A stretch of DNA of 64,000 nt. Source: Paramecium octaurelia (taxonomy: Eukaryota; Ciliophora; Oligohymenophorea; Peniculida; Parameciidae). Below are positions 40,257 through 51,401 of this stretch, one piece after another. Numbering within the stretch: the first letter of the stretch is position 1; each line of letters starts with the position of its first letter. The translations under genes and the position numbers were made by a program. Below the pieces are notes generated by a model, which did not search any database, was not told the DNA's origin, and saw only the letters and a program-made list of their open reading frames with translations. The DNA lies in assembly GCA_905182995.1 (NCBI GenBank), contig CAJJDP010000042.1, forward strand, positions 488,417-552,416, written 5' to 3'.

Positions 40257-41684
40257 TCATTAAAATCCAAATTGTTTCTAAATAATATATATATGTTGTA
40301 CCTTTTATCCTGAAAAATTGTCATAAAGATAAGATTCTTAATTTTTACGGGGACTTTCATACCTTAAATGACTAGTTGATAATCCAATGCTATTATCAAA
40401 CTTGGATGAGAGGAAACTAATATTAGTTGCTTCTTTTCTTATTTCATTATCTATTCGAATGAGTTCTCTTTGATAGTCATCTAAATATAATGGATCAGGA
40501 GTGAAAGTTGATTTTGAAATTTTTGAAGGGACTCCAGTTTGTCTTGATTCTTAAAATAATCGATTACAAATTTCCTATTCCCTAGCTATTTCCTTTTCGT
40601 AATATTTGATCAATCCCGATTCCTCTCTTTTTTAGGTGTAAATATTCGGTATATTTAATTCATCACATAACTTTTTAATTTTATCTTCTTCATCCCTAAT
40701 TTGCAAATGATAATAATTTAATAAAGGACTTTCAGTATAATACGGTTAACTCTCTTACAGCAATTTTGATTGCACAATTTGATCTTATTTTTCATCTTTC
40801 TTTTATTCACTTTATTCTTGATTTGGGTGCTATTTTTATGTTTAATTAGGATTAAATGATTCTTAGAGTGCATCACTCTTCTATAAATCAGGTTGAGAAT
40901 AATTAATATCTTAAACTTCAATTTAATTTTATTTAGGTTATTCTTATTCTTATTATGGAGCTTCGTTTTGCTAATCATCTTGCTATTCTATTTAATAAAA
41001 GATCTAATCAATTAGATTTTGTAGGTTGTTTGGATTACTATCTATAATGATAAGGAATTTTTCTAGAATTTAATCCTCAATCTCCTAATTTATACTTTAT
41101 AGCCAATTTTTAAGGGAATCCAATGTGATCAAATTTTCACTCTCGAATATTGCTAATTCGTTAAGGTTAATTGGTTCTTAAATATTAGAGTATTGACTAA
41201 AATGATCACATTTCTTACTTATAATTTGTTTTTAATTGTTCAAAGAATGCTGTTAATGTAGCTTCAACTTCTTTTGGTAATAGCATGCTTTAAGGCATTT
41301 CATAGGATTTGTGGTTAAGAGCTTAGTCTTTTACTTAGTCATTAGTTTTAGGTAAGATCGCTTATTGGAAACTTTGAAATATTGTATATAAAAAGTACTC
41401 TGCTAAAGTTATCAAGTTGTCCCTATCAACATCCAAGACTCTAAATATGTAGTTTAATTCTTCCTAGGTCACTTGAAGATTGTTATCATCCAGAAATTCT
41501 AGGATAGATTCTTCTTTCATTGCATTCTATCTGGGCTAATCAAGTCTTTTATACACTCACTATAACATGGAGAATAGATACCTGTGTTAAGTTCAAACAT
41601 TTCTAATCTTGCTAATGCAATTCGAATTTCCTCTAATTTATCTTCACCCTCTACTGTGATTTATATGAATTCACAAAAATTCAT
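40257..41684 (-). CDS. EF-hand protein with disordered tail
   Basis: About 450 aa. The N-terminal 120 residues contain a calcium-binding loop DVDRDNLITLAEYF preceded by an entering helix (QVTQEELNYIFRVL). Another helix pair upstream (EEIRIALARLEMFELNT) may be a degenerate EF-hand. The rest is Gln/Glu/Lys-rich and probably disordered, with a helical stretch (KIKKLCDELNIPNIYTQ). Two introns are needed: a 26-nt one apparently ending GAG and a 22-nt one (GTAAGAAATG...TTTTAG). If the GAG junction is wrong, the start would move to an internal ATG (MKEESILEF). Divergent from LIG4. Confidence 0.72.
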
Positions 41685-41810
41685 GATAGAAAAATAAAAT
41701 GAAAATAAAATTTATTAAATTTTACAAGAATCTACTTTTGACTACATTATTAAACATTCTAATTATCAAATTCAATATAAAAAAATTATTATTCTTATAA
41801 GTTTCTGATT

Positions 41811-44708
41811 ATGCAGTAGGACAATTATTTAGAGGAAGAGATTCAGGATGAGGATGAAGAAATAAGAGAGTAGAAGGAAGTTCATGAATTCGCTAAGGAA
41901 ATAAAGGAGAAGGTAGAAGAAACCAACAAATTAAACAAGGAATAATAGGATTAATAAAAAGTGAATGTAAGTTCAACAGTGGGACCAATTAGAGTAAAAT
42001 TCGATGTGTTAAGATGCTTTTTCGATAGAATGAGTAAAGTGAGAGGAAAAAAGAAGAGTGAGCTTTTAGATGTTTTGACTTAATTCTTTTTCAAACCTCC
42101 TAGAATACCTGAACACACTTATATAATAATGAGACTAATCATTCCATTCTAAGACAGGGATAGAGGAGTCTATAAATTATAAGAAAAAAACTTGGCTAAA
42201 TTATTTAGATAAGCTTTAGGATTGTCAGACGATGATTATCACAGGATGGCCAATTATAAATAAGCTAGTATGTAGCCCTATGGGGCTCCAGTCGGTGATT
42301 TTCCTATGGTTGTTCATAATGTGATAAAGGATTACTGCAGAAAGGACAGCATAATAACTATATCAGAAGTGGACTAATTACTTGACAATCTAGTTAAGGC
42401 TTAAGACACGAAAGAATAAGAATTGGTGATAGTTGATTTAATAAAAGTGTGTACAGCTGATGAGATTCTCTGGATAATAAGAATTATATTGAAAGACTTG
42501 AAAATTGGTTTGAAATATGAGAAGCTTTTATAATTGTTTCATAAAGATGCTCCTGAATATTATAATGCAACATCATCACTAAGGGAAGTATGCAAAGAAT
42601 TTGTTGATATAAATCATACTCTTAAGAATGTATTGAGAATATTCCATGCAATCAAACCAATGTTAGCAGCTAAGAAATCCCCAGAAGAAATAAGAAAATT
42701 AATTGAAGGCAAAGAATTATTGGTTGAAACCAAATTTGATGGAGAAAGAATATAATGTCATTTCACTCCTGAAGTCATCAGATTTTTTACTAGAAATTCA
42801 AATGATTACACATATTTATACAAGGATAAATTAGGAGATATTGTTAGATAAAGTGTTTAAGCATAATGTGCAATTTTAGATGGAGAAATCATAGTTGTAA
42901 ATAAAGAAACTGGAGACAATGTTAGATTCGGCTTGAATAAAACTGTTGCTCTGAGTAAAGACGTAAATGATGATGCCTTTGGTCTTTGTTATAAGATTTT
43001 TGATATTCTCTATCTCAAAACATACTAAGGATAAGAAGTTAACACTATGAGTGCTCCTTTATCTACTCGTAGAAGTTTATTGTAGAGGATTATAGTACCT
43101 ATTCCAAACTAATTAGAAGTAGTTTAAGCTGCGACTATTAAATCTTTCGAAGAACTTATTTAATAGTTTGATATGGCCATTGAAAGAAATTAGGAAGGCA
43201 TCATAATTAAATAGATGGATTCTCAGTATTTACCTAATGAAAGATCCACTAAATGGGTTAAGATGAAGGGAGATTACGTTGAAAATATGACGGATAATTG
43301 TGATTTATTGGTTATTGGTGGCTATTTCGGAACATAATCACATAGAGTAGAGACTTTTGATGAATTTGACAGAATTACACATTTCTTAATGGGGTTAGCA
43401 TAAAAAATAGATAAGAATCAACCTACAAATAGTGTTATATTACCATTTGTCAAAGTTGGAACTGGTTTCACTGATAATGAATTATCAACAATCAGAAATA
43501 AATTAAGAAATCATTGGATCAAGAAGCAGAAACCTAATTACATACCTTAGAATTGGAGTCCTGGAATTAATGATAGACCAGATGTATATATTAATAATCC
43601 AGCTCATTCTATTATATTTGAAGTTAAAGCTGCAGAAATCACAAAGTCTAATACTTTCCCAACTGATTACACTTTGAGATTTCCAAGATGTTACAAGACT
43701 AGGATGGATAAAGATTGGTATGAAATGATGACCATGCAAGATTTATAAAGTATGATCAATGATTCATAATACACAAAGAACCTCAAAAAAAAAAATGATA
43801 AAGAAGGCAACGATAAACAAACAGATGATGAGGTTGAAAATGAAGATAGACCTATGAGATAGGCTAAAGAAAGAAAATAACCCTTAAAAAAGGGTGGAGC
43901 CCATTCTAAATAGATTACCATAATGACAGAATATTAAGGGTTAGACCCAAGAAACATCTCAAAAGAATCCAACTTATTTGTGGGATGCGAATTTTACATT
44001 GTTAACTTAGAAGAAGATTACAATAAATAATATTTAGAATCTATAATTCTAGCCCAAGGAGGAACTTGCATATAAAATTATATTGTAGAAAGTGTCACTC
44101 ATGTAGTGGCTTCAATTATCGACTTCAGAGTGAATTCAATCATTGAGAAGTTTCCAACCACCATAATTAGACCTCAATGGGTTATTGAATGCATTAGAAG
44201 GTCACAATTAGTTAATATTGCACCCAGATTTATTTTATTTGCCCCTTTAGCTATCATGAATGAAGTAAATAAATTTTACGATAAATTTGGCGATTCCTAT
44301 TTCGAATTGATAGATGAGTTCGCTCTCAAAGATATATGTGATAATATGAAAATCAATGAACCTATTAATTAAGATGATTTACTATTGTTGGAAGATGAGT
44401 TGTTATACTAATTGTAAAAACTGTGGATTTTTCAGCATAAGGTTTTCTACCCTTATTGTTTAAGTCACTAAATATCTGATATAGAATTGGAAACTTTCAA
44501 AGCTAGGGTGATAGCAAGAGGTGGTTCCTTCGTAAGCAGCATTTACGATGAGAAATTAGATTTCATAATTTTATTTAAAGATTAGACTTTCATTTAGAAT
44601 GAAAGATTGAAGTAGTTTTTTAATGATAAACCATATACGAAAACAACTACATATACTTAAATGATGCAATTGATGGAAGAATAACAGTAAAAAATATTAC
44701 CATCTTGA
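41811..44708 (+). CDS. LIG4: DNA ligase IV
   Basis: ATP-dependent DNA ligase of non-homologous end joining. Apparently a single open frame of 965 codons without introns. An N-terminal ligase domain (VLRCFFDRMSKVRGKKKSEL) is followed by the adenylation domain, where the catalytic lysine sits in ELLVETKFDGERI (about residue 307). The nucleotidyltransferase motifs continue with AILDGEIIVVNKETG and NQEGIIIKQMDSQYLPNERS. The OB-fold follows (VKVGTGFTDNELSTI and VYINNPAHSIIFEVKAAEIT). Two BRCT-like domains lie at the C-terminus (SNLFVGCEFYIVNLEED, TIIRPQWVIECIRRSQ, then a second near the end). The order fits LIG4, not LIG1 or LIG3. In Paramecium, LIG4 with XRCC4 closes breaks after excision of germline sequences. 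Confidence 0.95.
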
Positions 44709-44732
44709 TTTTTAATATTATTATTTTTAATT

Positions 44733-46290
44733 ATGGATATTCCATACAAATCAGCCTTGCCATTTGTGTTGCTAGTCATCAATGCAGTTCTAGGTTCTCT
44801 ATTTTTTGGATATTCTATTTCCTATCTAAATTCAGCCTCAAATTTTTACCCCATTTATTATCTAATTAATGAATATGATGTCTCTACTTAAAATTTGCTC
44901 AAAGCTCTGGTTGGAGGTATCGAAATTTAAATATAGTTACTAGCTATTTTCACTTTATCTGCAGGAGCAGGAGCGATTCTATCAGGAAACTTGTTACAAT
45001 AATTTAGTATAAGAAAATCTTTTATGATTACTGATTTCATTGGAATAATCGGTGTAGTACTTGAAATAATACCCAATGTTTATTGGTTTTACCTTGCTCG
45101 AATTTTTATTGGTTTTTGTGTAGGACTCAATTCCTCACTAATTCCATTATATATTAAAGAGTTTTCACCTAATAGATTATCTGGATCACTAGGGGCGATG
45201 AATTAACTTACAATCAACATTGGATTATTGATAGGTCTTATTTCAGCTTTGTAATCTTTATTTTGAATTTAAGTTTTTACAAAACCAGTGACAATTCAGA
45301 AGAATCATCAAATGATAATGTTTTTAGATTGTTTTTAGAATTGCCCCTCATATTTTGTTTACTTAGGACTTTATTATTGATTTTTGTATTTAAAAACGAG
45401 CCACCATCATACTATGTCCAAAAAAAACAACTGATAGAGGTATTTGAGTTGCTAATTAGGCGAAATAAATAGTGGAGAGATATTATTTAAGAGAAAAAGT
45501 AGATTAAGTCTTAGAGACGATCAAGTCAGTTAATGAATCTAAGAAACTCCAGAAAGAAACCTACAGGGATCTGCTTATGAATTACGGTCAAAGAAAACGT
45601 TTATTAATTGGTTGTGGACTCTAAGTATTGTAGCAATTTTCAGGGATAAATGCAATTATGTTTTTTTCTAAAATCATGTTTTCATCTGTAATTATTTAAT
45701 GCAGGAATATTTTAGATTCTCAATAACAATGAGACCAAAATTAATTGGGCGAATGTGGCAGTTGGTTTAATCAATATCATATTTAGTTTTTTGGCAATTA
45801 GTCTATTATAAAAGTTTGGAAGAAGGACTCTCTTGTTATATGGAACTATAGTTTGCACCTTTTTCCTATCAATTGCCTTTGGTTTCTCATTTTCTCAAGA
45901 CCCAAGTACCACCATAGGAATCTTGATTGTGTTGGCTATATTTGGATATCTTGGGGCGTTCCAATTATCTCTAGGACCTGTGGCTTGGGTATTCTCAAAA
46001 TTATAATAATTTAGATTTATGATGCTGATATCTTGTCTGAGAAAGGGATGTCTTTGGCAGTGCTTTGTAACTGGATAAGCTGCACAATCATAGCATTTGC
46101 CTTCGTTATTTTGGATATTGATCACAACAAGGAGAGACTGTCTATTGTTTTTGGCGTTTTTACTGGGTGCTGTATTTTGGGTGTGTGTTTCATATTGAAG
46201 TTTGTTCAGGAAACAAAAGATAGAACTTAATCAGCAATCAATATATATTTCTCATTAACCAAAGTAAGGGAGGAGGGTTTGTTAGGGTGA
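44733..46290 (+). CDS. Sugar-porter-type MFS transporter
   Basis: Multi-pass membrane transporter of about 490 aa, probably for hexoses. The N-terminal half has SALPFVLLVINAVLGSLFFG and the family signature region WFYLARIFIGFCVGLNSSLI, PLYIKEFSPNRLSGSLGAMN, then QLTINIGLLIG. The C-terminal half contains LQVLQQFSGINAIMFFSKIM; QQ-SGINA is the helix-7 motif of sugar porters. It also has FVQETKDRT, matching the PETKG-type end. A 23-nt intron (GTAATCTTTA...TTTAAG) and another near 45690 restore frame. It begins 24 bp after LIG4 on the same strand. Confidence 0.88.
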
Positions 46291-46401
46291 ATATCATATT
46301 TTACATAAATTTAATTCGATTTCAGTAATATAATCATAAATGTATGAGGAAGAGTAAATATATAAATTTATTGAAAGAATATAAATATATAAAATTAATA
46401 A

Positions 46402-47914
46402 ATGGGGAATTGTGTTTCTAGTTAAGATGATATCCGAAATGCAAATAAAGTTTCACCTGTCTCATTGTAAGAATGTTTATAGATTAAAAAAGAACAATAA
46501 AACATTTCACTTGGAATCGTGATTCTCATGGTCTATTCGATTATGAAAACAAAAATGTTATAAAAGGACAGATCAAAACAAATACCCAATTAAGTAATAT
46601 AAGCAACTAAATTAGTGAGATTAATTCGTTAAAAAGAAAACATTAAAATAATCTAAACGAAAGAGGAATTATAAGTAGCAATTCCATTTATTGTTATAGT
46701 AATTCTAAAATTAGCCAGATGTCATAGAATTACTTAAATTGACTCGTTAATTTTCTAAATATCAGGTTGAATCTAGTTTAAGGGTCTCAAAGGCAGAAGA
46801 TCAAGAAGGATTAAATGACAACTGCCCATGGATAGTTGTAAAATCAACCAAAAGTCAATTATCTGATGGACAAGTATGAAATAATAATGAGCAATAAAGG
46901 GATATGATTTAAAGGAAGGAGATTACGTAAAATTGGGGAGAGTGAGATTTAGAATTAGAGAAATCAAATGTTCAGTTGATAATAACAATACAAACAAAGG
47001 TAACATGGAACCAGAATTGTAAAAGTATGTATCTGAGAAATGCTTAAATACAATGAATATCAATACGTAGGAAGACGATAAAAGAAGTTAATCAGAGGAA
47101 CCCTGTTGCCGTATATGCTATAATGATTCTTAAACAAATAAAGACAATCCCTTGATTGATTGCTGCAAATGTTAGGGCTCTGTTAAATACATACATATTT
47201 AATGTCTATAAACATGGTTAGTTAGTAAGTTATCACCTAAAACAACTAAGTTTTCAGTTTCATTTCAATGGAGATAATTTGATTGCGAAGTTTGCAAGGC
47301 GATTATTCCAAGTAATTATCAGAAATATTGGATTTCTAGGTAGAATTAGATATCAGGACAGAATTTTTGAGACAATAATTATACCTAAGCCTGATGCTCC
47401 ATACATTACTTTGGAAATCTTAAGTCGAGAACGCAATAAGAGTAAAGGAACTCACATAATCAGTTTTGCGTAAAAATAACAAATCAAATTGGGGAGAGGT
47501 CATGATTCGGATGTAAGGATTACAGATATTTCAGTATCTAGATGTCACGCTTTGATCAAATTTCTTAATTGTAAATGCTCTGTTAGTAATTCTAGCTGGA
47601 TTTGTGATTGAAGATTAATAATCTAAATTCGGAACTTTAGTCTTATTGAAGAATCCTGCTTAGATGTCTGTTGACAATAATAATAACATGGCTATCTAGG
47701 TAGGAAGAAGTGTAGTTAGTTTTTAAGTTTCAAAGGATTGGAATGTATAATCGCATTGTATATAACTTAGATAATCTCATCCATCAATAAGGGAGGGGTG
47801 TAAGAGGATTAAATGTTACAAGATGACACAGATTTAATTGGAAATGCAGTGGGTGATGAGGATCAAGCATAGATTGAATAAGAATTACAAAACTTTGAAG
47901 AACATACACCATGA
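46402..47914 (+). CDS. RING-CH plus FHA domain protein with lipidation-type N-terminus
   Basis: Unusual combination of domains. The N-terminus MGNCVSSQDD has Gly2 and Cys4, the pattern for N-myristoylation plus palmitoylation. A first FHA-like segment appears near residue 160 (GDYVKLGRVRFRIREIKC). A RING-CH zinc domain follows: CCRICYNDSQ, CCKCQGSVKYIHIQCLQTWL, and later FDCEVCKAIIP, giving C4-H-C3. A clear FHA core comes next, IKLGRGHDSDVRITDISVSR then CHALIKFLN, with the Gly-Arg and Ser-Arg-x-His residues that bind phosphothreonine. The tail is acidic. Several short introns in the N-terminal half are inferred. A membrane-anchored ubiquitin ligase recruited by phosphorylated partners is the natural guess, unproven. 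Confidence 0.82.
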
Positions 47915-47962
47915 TTTTGTTAGATAATGTTTTAACTTTGTTTTTGCTATAATAATATTGGT

Positions 47963-48473
47963 TCAAGGGTAGTTCTAATCTTATTTGTGCTTTTATGAAT
48001 TTTTTCGTTGATGTTCCTATTCTTTTTCAACTTCTTGTTCTAAATGCATTTCCATAAATTCGATTATTCCCTCTGCATTTCTGTCTCCATGATAATGATA
48101 TATTCTATCATGATAGAAAATTCTAAGAGTTGGATAACCTCTGACCTAGAATTCATCGCAAAGAACCGATTCATGAGTGCAATCTACTTTTCCTAATGTG
48201 ATTATGCTTTATTTTTGTTTGAATTCAGTTGCAGCTTTTTCAAATTCTGGCATTAAATTTTAACTACTTATAAAGGTTTCATTACCAATGTGGACACCAA
48301 GGTGCATAGAAATCTACTAATAAAACTTCAAATCTCATTAAAGCAGCATCAAAATTGTCAACATCCAATATAACAACATTTGATTCTCTCTTAAACATCA
48401 CTTAATGATTAAAATGGGTTTTTTTTAGTTTACCTGTTGCCAAAATTAGATTAACCAAAAGTACTAAAATCAT
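47963..48473 (-). CDS. Small thioredoxin-fold / PDI-like protein
   Basis: Secretory-pathway thiol oxidoreductase of about 151 aa. The signal peptide is MILVLLVNLILATVMFKRES. One thioredoxin domain carries LLVDFYAPWCPHCQNLMPEF with a CPHC active site (PDI usually CGHC) and the cis-proline loop VRGYPTLRIFYHD. It lacks a second domain and ends with a polar tail, with no KDEL-type signal in the last residues (KHKQDQNYP). Introns of 33 nt and 22 nt (the latter splitting the CPHC codons) are needed. It is convergent with the RING-FHA gene, 48 bp apart. Confidence 0.88.
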
Positions 48474-49056
48474 ATAAAACGAATTAATTTGATAAAATAA
48501 ATAATTATTCCTACTAAAAACATTTTCAAATTTATTGGCAGAATCTATTAATCGATTGAGATCTATCTATTTCAATGTTCTTAGCTTTTATCTAACATTC
48601 CTATGCTTATTATTTAACCTTATTCAAATATAAGCTAAAACCGAAATAATTATAATCTTATAGCTTTCTTTACTTTTATAACTAGAAATTAGGAACAAAC
48701 TAAAATAGTGAGTTTGCAATTAAAAATTCTTATGTTAGAGACTGAGTACTTTCTTAATAATCAGAGTATATTAAATTAAGAATAATAAATGTTTAGATTA
48801 ATGCTAATTAGATTGGGCTTCATCAATTATAATGAATTATGCCAATAATGAAAGTGAACAAGTCAATTATTCTAGATAATAAAAACCTTTAATAAAGACA
48901 TTAAAAAAAAGGAGATCCAAAACATAATTAGTTATTTTTATTTTCAAAATGAGAGATTGAGATAATATTCTAATACTATAAATTAAATAAAGAAAAACCT
49001 CTTTGAAAAAATGGTATTATTTATGAATATTCCAACAATAGGGACTCTATGCATAT
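48474..49056. other. Intergenic, AT-rich
   Basis: No convincing gene. The minus-strand frame of the PDI-like gene stays open for about 170 bp upstream of its ATG without another start codon. Confidence 0.4.
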
Positions 49057-49612
49057 AAGAAGACAATAGTGTAAAGAAATGTTGTTAGAAAAGTACATCA
49101 ACAAATCTTTATCAAAATAATTTGACAATTCTATTTTCAATTACCTATAAAATTTTTGGCAAAAAGAACAGATTCCAATTTTAATTCTCCTGTCTTAGGA
49201 AGACTTTAATCTACTAGAACAGCCATATATTCAGCAGACTGACCAAATAAATCAATAGAGCCAAAGACAAAACTCGAACATTAGTTGTTGTAAGCACTGT
49301 CACAGATGAGTATTTATTCTGTTTCTAGCAATTTAATAGCATTTGACTTCTTGATGTTACTAAGCTAGATGCTTTTATTTTAGAAAGAGACTTCTTGCAG
49401 CTGATGGAAAAGTTTTTCCTTAGATCAATAGGCATAACAAAATCCAACAGGTGAGCTGAATTGAGATAAATTTTAGGATCAGGAACTATTTATTAAGAGG
49501 CCCATGAGTTAGAGAAGCATTAAAACACTTTAGAAGAGCTGCTGGTTTACCTGGATCTCATGCGAAACCATATATAAGTCATACAGCCAAGATGATTAGA
49601 GGTTCTAAGTGA
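49057..49612 (+). pseudogene. RPL18: Decayed copy of ribosomal protein L18
   Basis: Recognisable pieces of eukaryotic L18 in the right order but broken: IKFLAKRTDSNFNSPVLGRL (family: YKFLARRTDSKFN), then LVVVSTVTDEYL, then LLAADGKVF, then YLLRGP and REALKHFRRAAGLPGSHAKP followed by YISHTAKMIRGSK-TGA. Between them there are in-frame TGA codons (after IKII, after IYSAD, before LLDVT, and after LRGP) and at least two shifts of frame that no normal short intron explains. The N-terminal start of the family is not found. This is what a dead duplicate of a ribosomal protein gene would look like after whole-genome duplication. An intact copy is expected elsewhere. Confidence 0.8.
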
Positions 49613-49690
49613 TTACTATTTGTACATTATTGGATTACATTAACATGTTATAATTATATTTATTTTTAATCAAAAAATTATTTAATTTTG

Positions 49691-51364
49691 ATGACAGATA
49701 AAAGAATAGACAAATATATTTTTAATGTGAAAGATAGAATTGGATAGGGATCTTATGCTGAAGTTTTTAAAGGAACGAATGAAAAAACTGGAGAAAAGGT
49801 AGCTATCAAAATGTTAAGCAAATCTGTAATCAATGCGTAATTTTATGATTTATAAAATTAGAGATGATTATCTCAGGGAGGGATTGATTTAAGAAATTAA
49901 AATAATGCAGAAATTAAAAAGTCCCAATATTGTCTAGTTGTTAGATGTCATGGAAACCAACAATAATTATTATATTGTTTAAGAATACTGTGATGGAGGA
50001 GATTTCGATGAGTAAATTATCCTATTGTAATTTTAGACTTCTCAAAAAAAGAAAGTTACTCCCAGAAAAAGAAGCAATCAAATTCCTAGTTGATGTACTT
50101 AATGGATTTACTCAACTTATAAAAAATGGTATAATTCATAGAGATCTCAAACCAGCAAATATTTTGATCGACAAATAGGTATGCTCAATAATTATCGAAG
50201 ACTTACAAACTAGCAGATTTTGGATTTGCAAAATGTGTTGACAATTTTAAAAAAACAATGATGGCTTCAATGGTTGGTACTCCATTATACATGAGTCCTC
50301 AGATCTTGGATCACAAGAGATACAATTCAAAAACTGATGTATGGAGTATAGGTTTTATTTTCTATGAGGCATTATTTGGCAAAAGTAATCCTAAATCTTA
50401 ATCTTATCATAGCTCCATGGACAGCTAGATCTCCAGCAGAATTGCTCAAAAATATCAGGACCTAACCCTTGAAATTTCCCACCGATAAGAATTAAGTCTC
50501 ATAGGAAACCCAAGATTTGATCATTGGTTGTCTCCAGGCTGACGAGAATAAAAGATTATCTTGGGAAGAAATATACAAACATCCAGCCATTAGTCAATAT
50601 TTTTCGGTAATTAATAACCTTTCCTCTTTTTAGGATTTTATCAAGGGAAATAATAAGTTGGAAGACAAGGCTCAATATTTAATTAATGATATCAGACAGA
50701 TGATATGCAAAGAGAAAATTGACATTCATAAATTATTTGCAGATTTAGACATGTCAAAAGATAAGGCCTTGGATGTAAATGAATTGGGGAAATTTCTATA
50801 AAAAGTAGATAAAGATATCACACGAGAAGAAATTGAATATATATTTAATAAATTTGATGATGATGGGAATAATTAGATTGAGTTCGAGGAATTTAAAAAG
50901 TGGTTAGAAGACAATTAAGTAATTGATTGATACTATGAATGAATAGATTGTTACTAATGCTAATCCATAATAATAATAAAGAGGAGGCGGATCACATAAA
51001 AAACTGTCTATTCTGCCTCATTAATTAAAGTCTCAGAGTTCCATTGAAGAGAGAGCGAATTATGTTATAGAGAAATTAAAACTATCAATCTAAAAATATA
51101 AAATCAATTTGTTGGATCTATTCAAAAAAGTGAAAATTTATTTGATTCATTTAGTTTGACAAATCAGCTGATCAAAGATTAGATAAAAGTGAAATGGGAC
51201 AATTGTTAAAGAGAATTGAACCAAATATTTCTTAGGAAGAAATACAAGCATGCTTTGAATTTTTTGATGCTAACGGTGATGGCGAAATCACATTCTAAGA
51301 ATTTTAAACAAGTTTAAGTGAAGAAGTCGGGAAGAAGAGATAAAGTATAGACCACCATGAATGA
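49691..51364 (+). CDS. ULK/Atg1-like kinase fused to four EF-hands
   Basis: Calcium-regulated kinase candidate of about 500 aa. Kinase domain: RIGQGSYAEVFKGTN (Gly loop), VAIKMLSKS (catalytic Lys), GIIHRDLKPANILIDK, YKLADFGFAK, VGTPLYMSPQIL, and SPAELLKNIRTQPLKFPTDK; the last motif is typical of ULK/Atg1-type kinases rather than CDPKs. After it come four EF-hand loops: DLDMSKDKALDVNE, DDDGNNQIEFEE, DKSADQRLDKSE and DANGDGEITFQE. The second and fourth loops keep the standard acidic positions. Introns of 22-28 nt (several, for example GTAATTTTATG...AATTAG) restore frame. The layout resembles CDPKs but with a different kinase family. Confidence 0.86.
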
Positions 51365-51401
51365 AATATTTGCATTATCATATAGTAATTATTAAAATTA
51401 A

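Noticed and set aside
49057-49612. Functional L18 gene using TGA as a sense codon
   Set aside because: All other genes in the window use TGA as stop, and there are also frame changes, so stop reassignment does not explain it.
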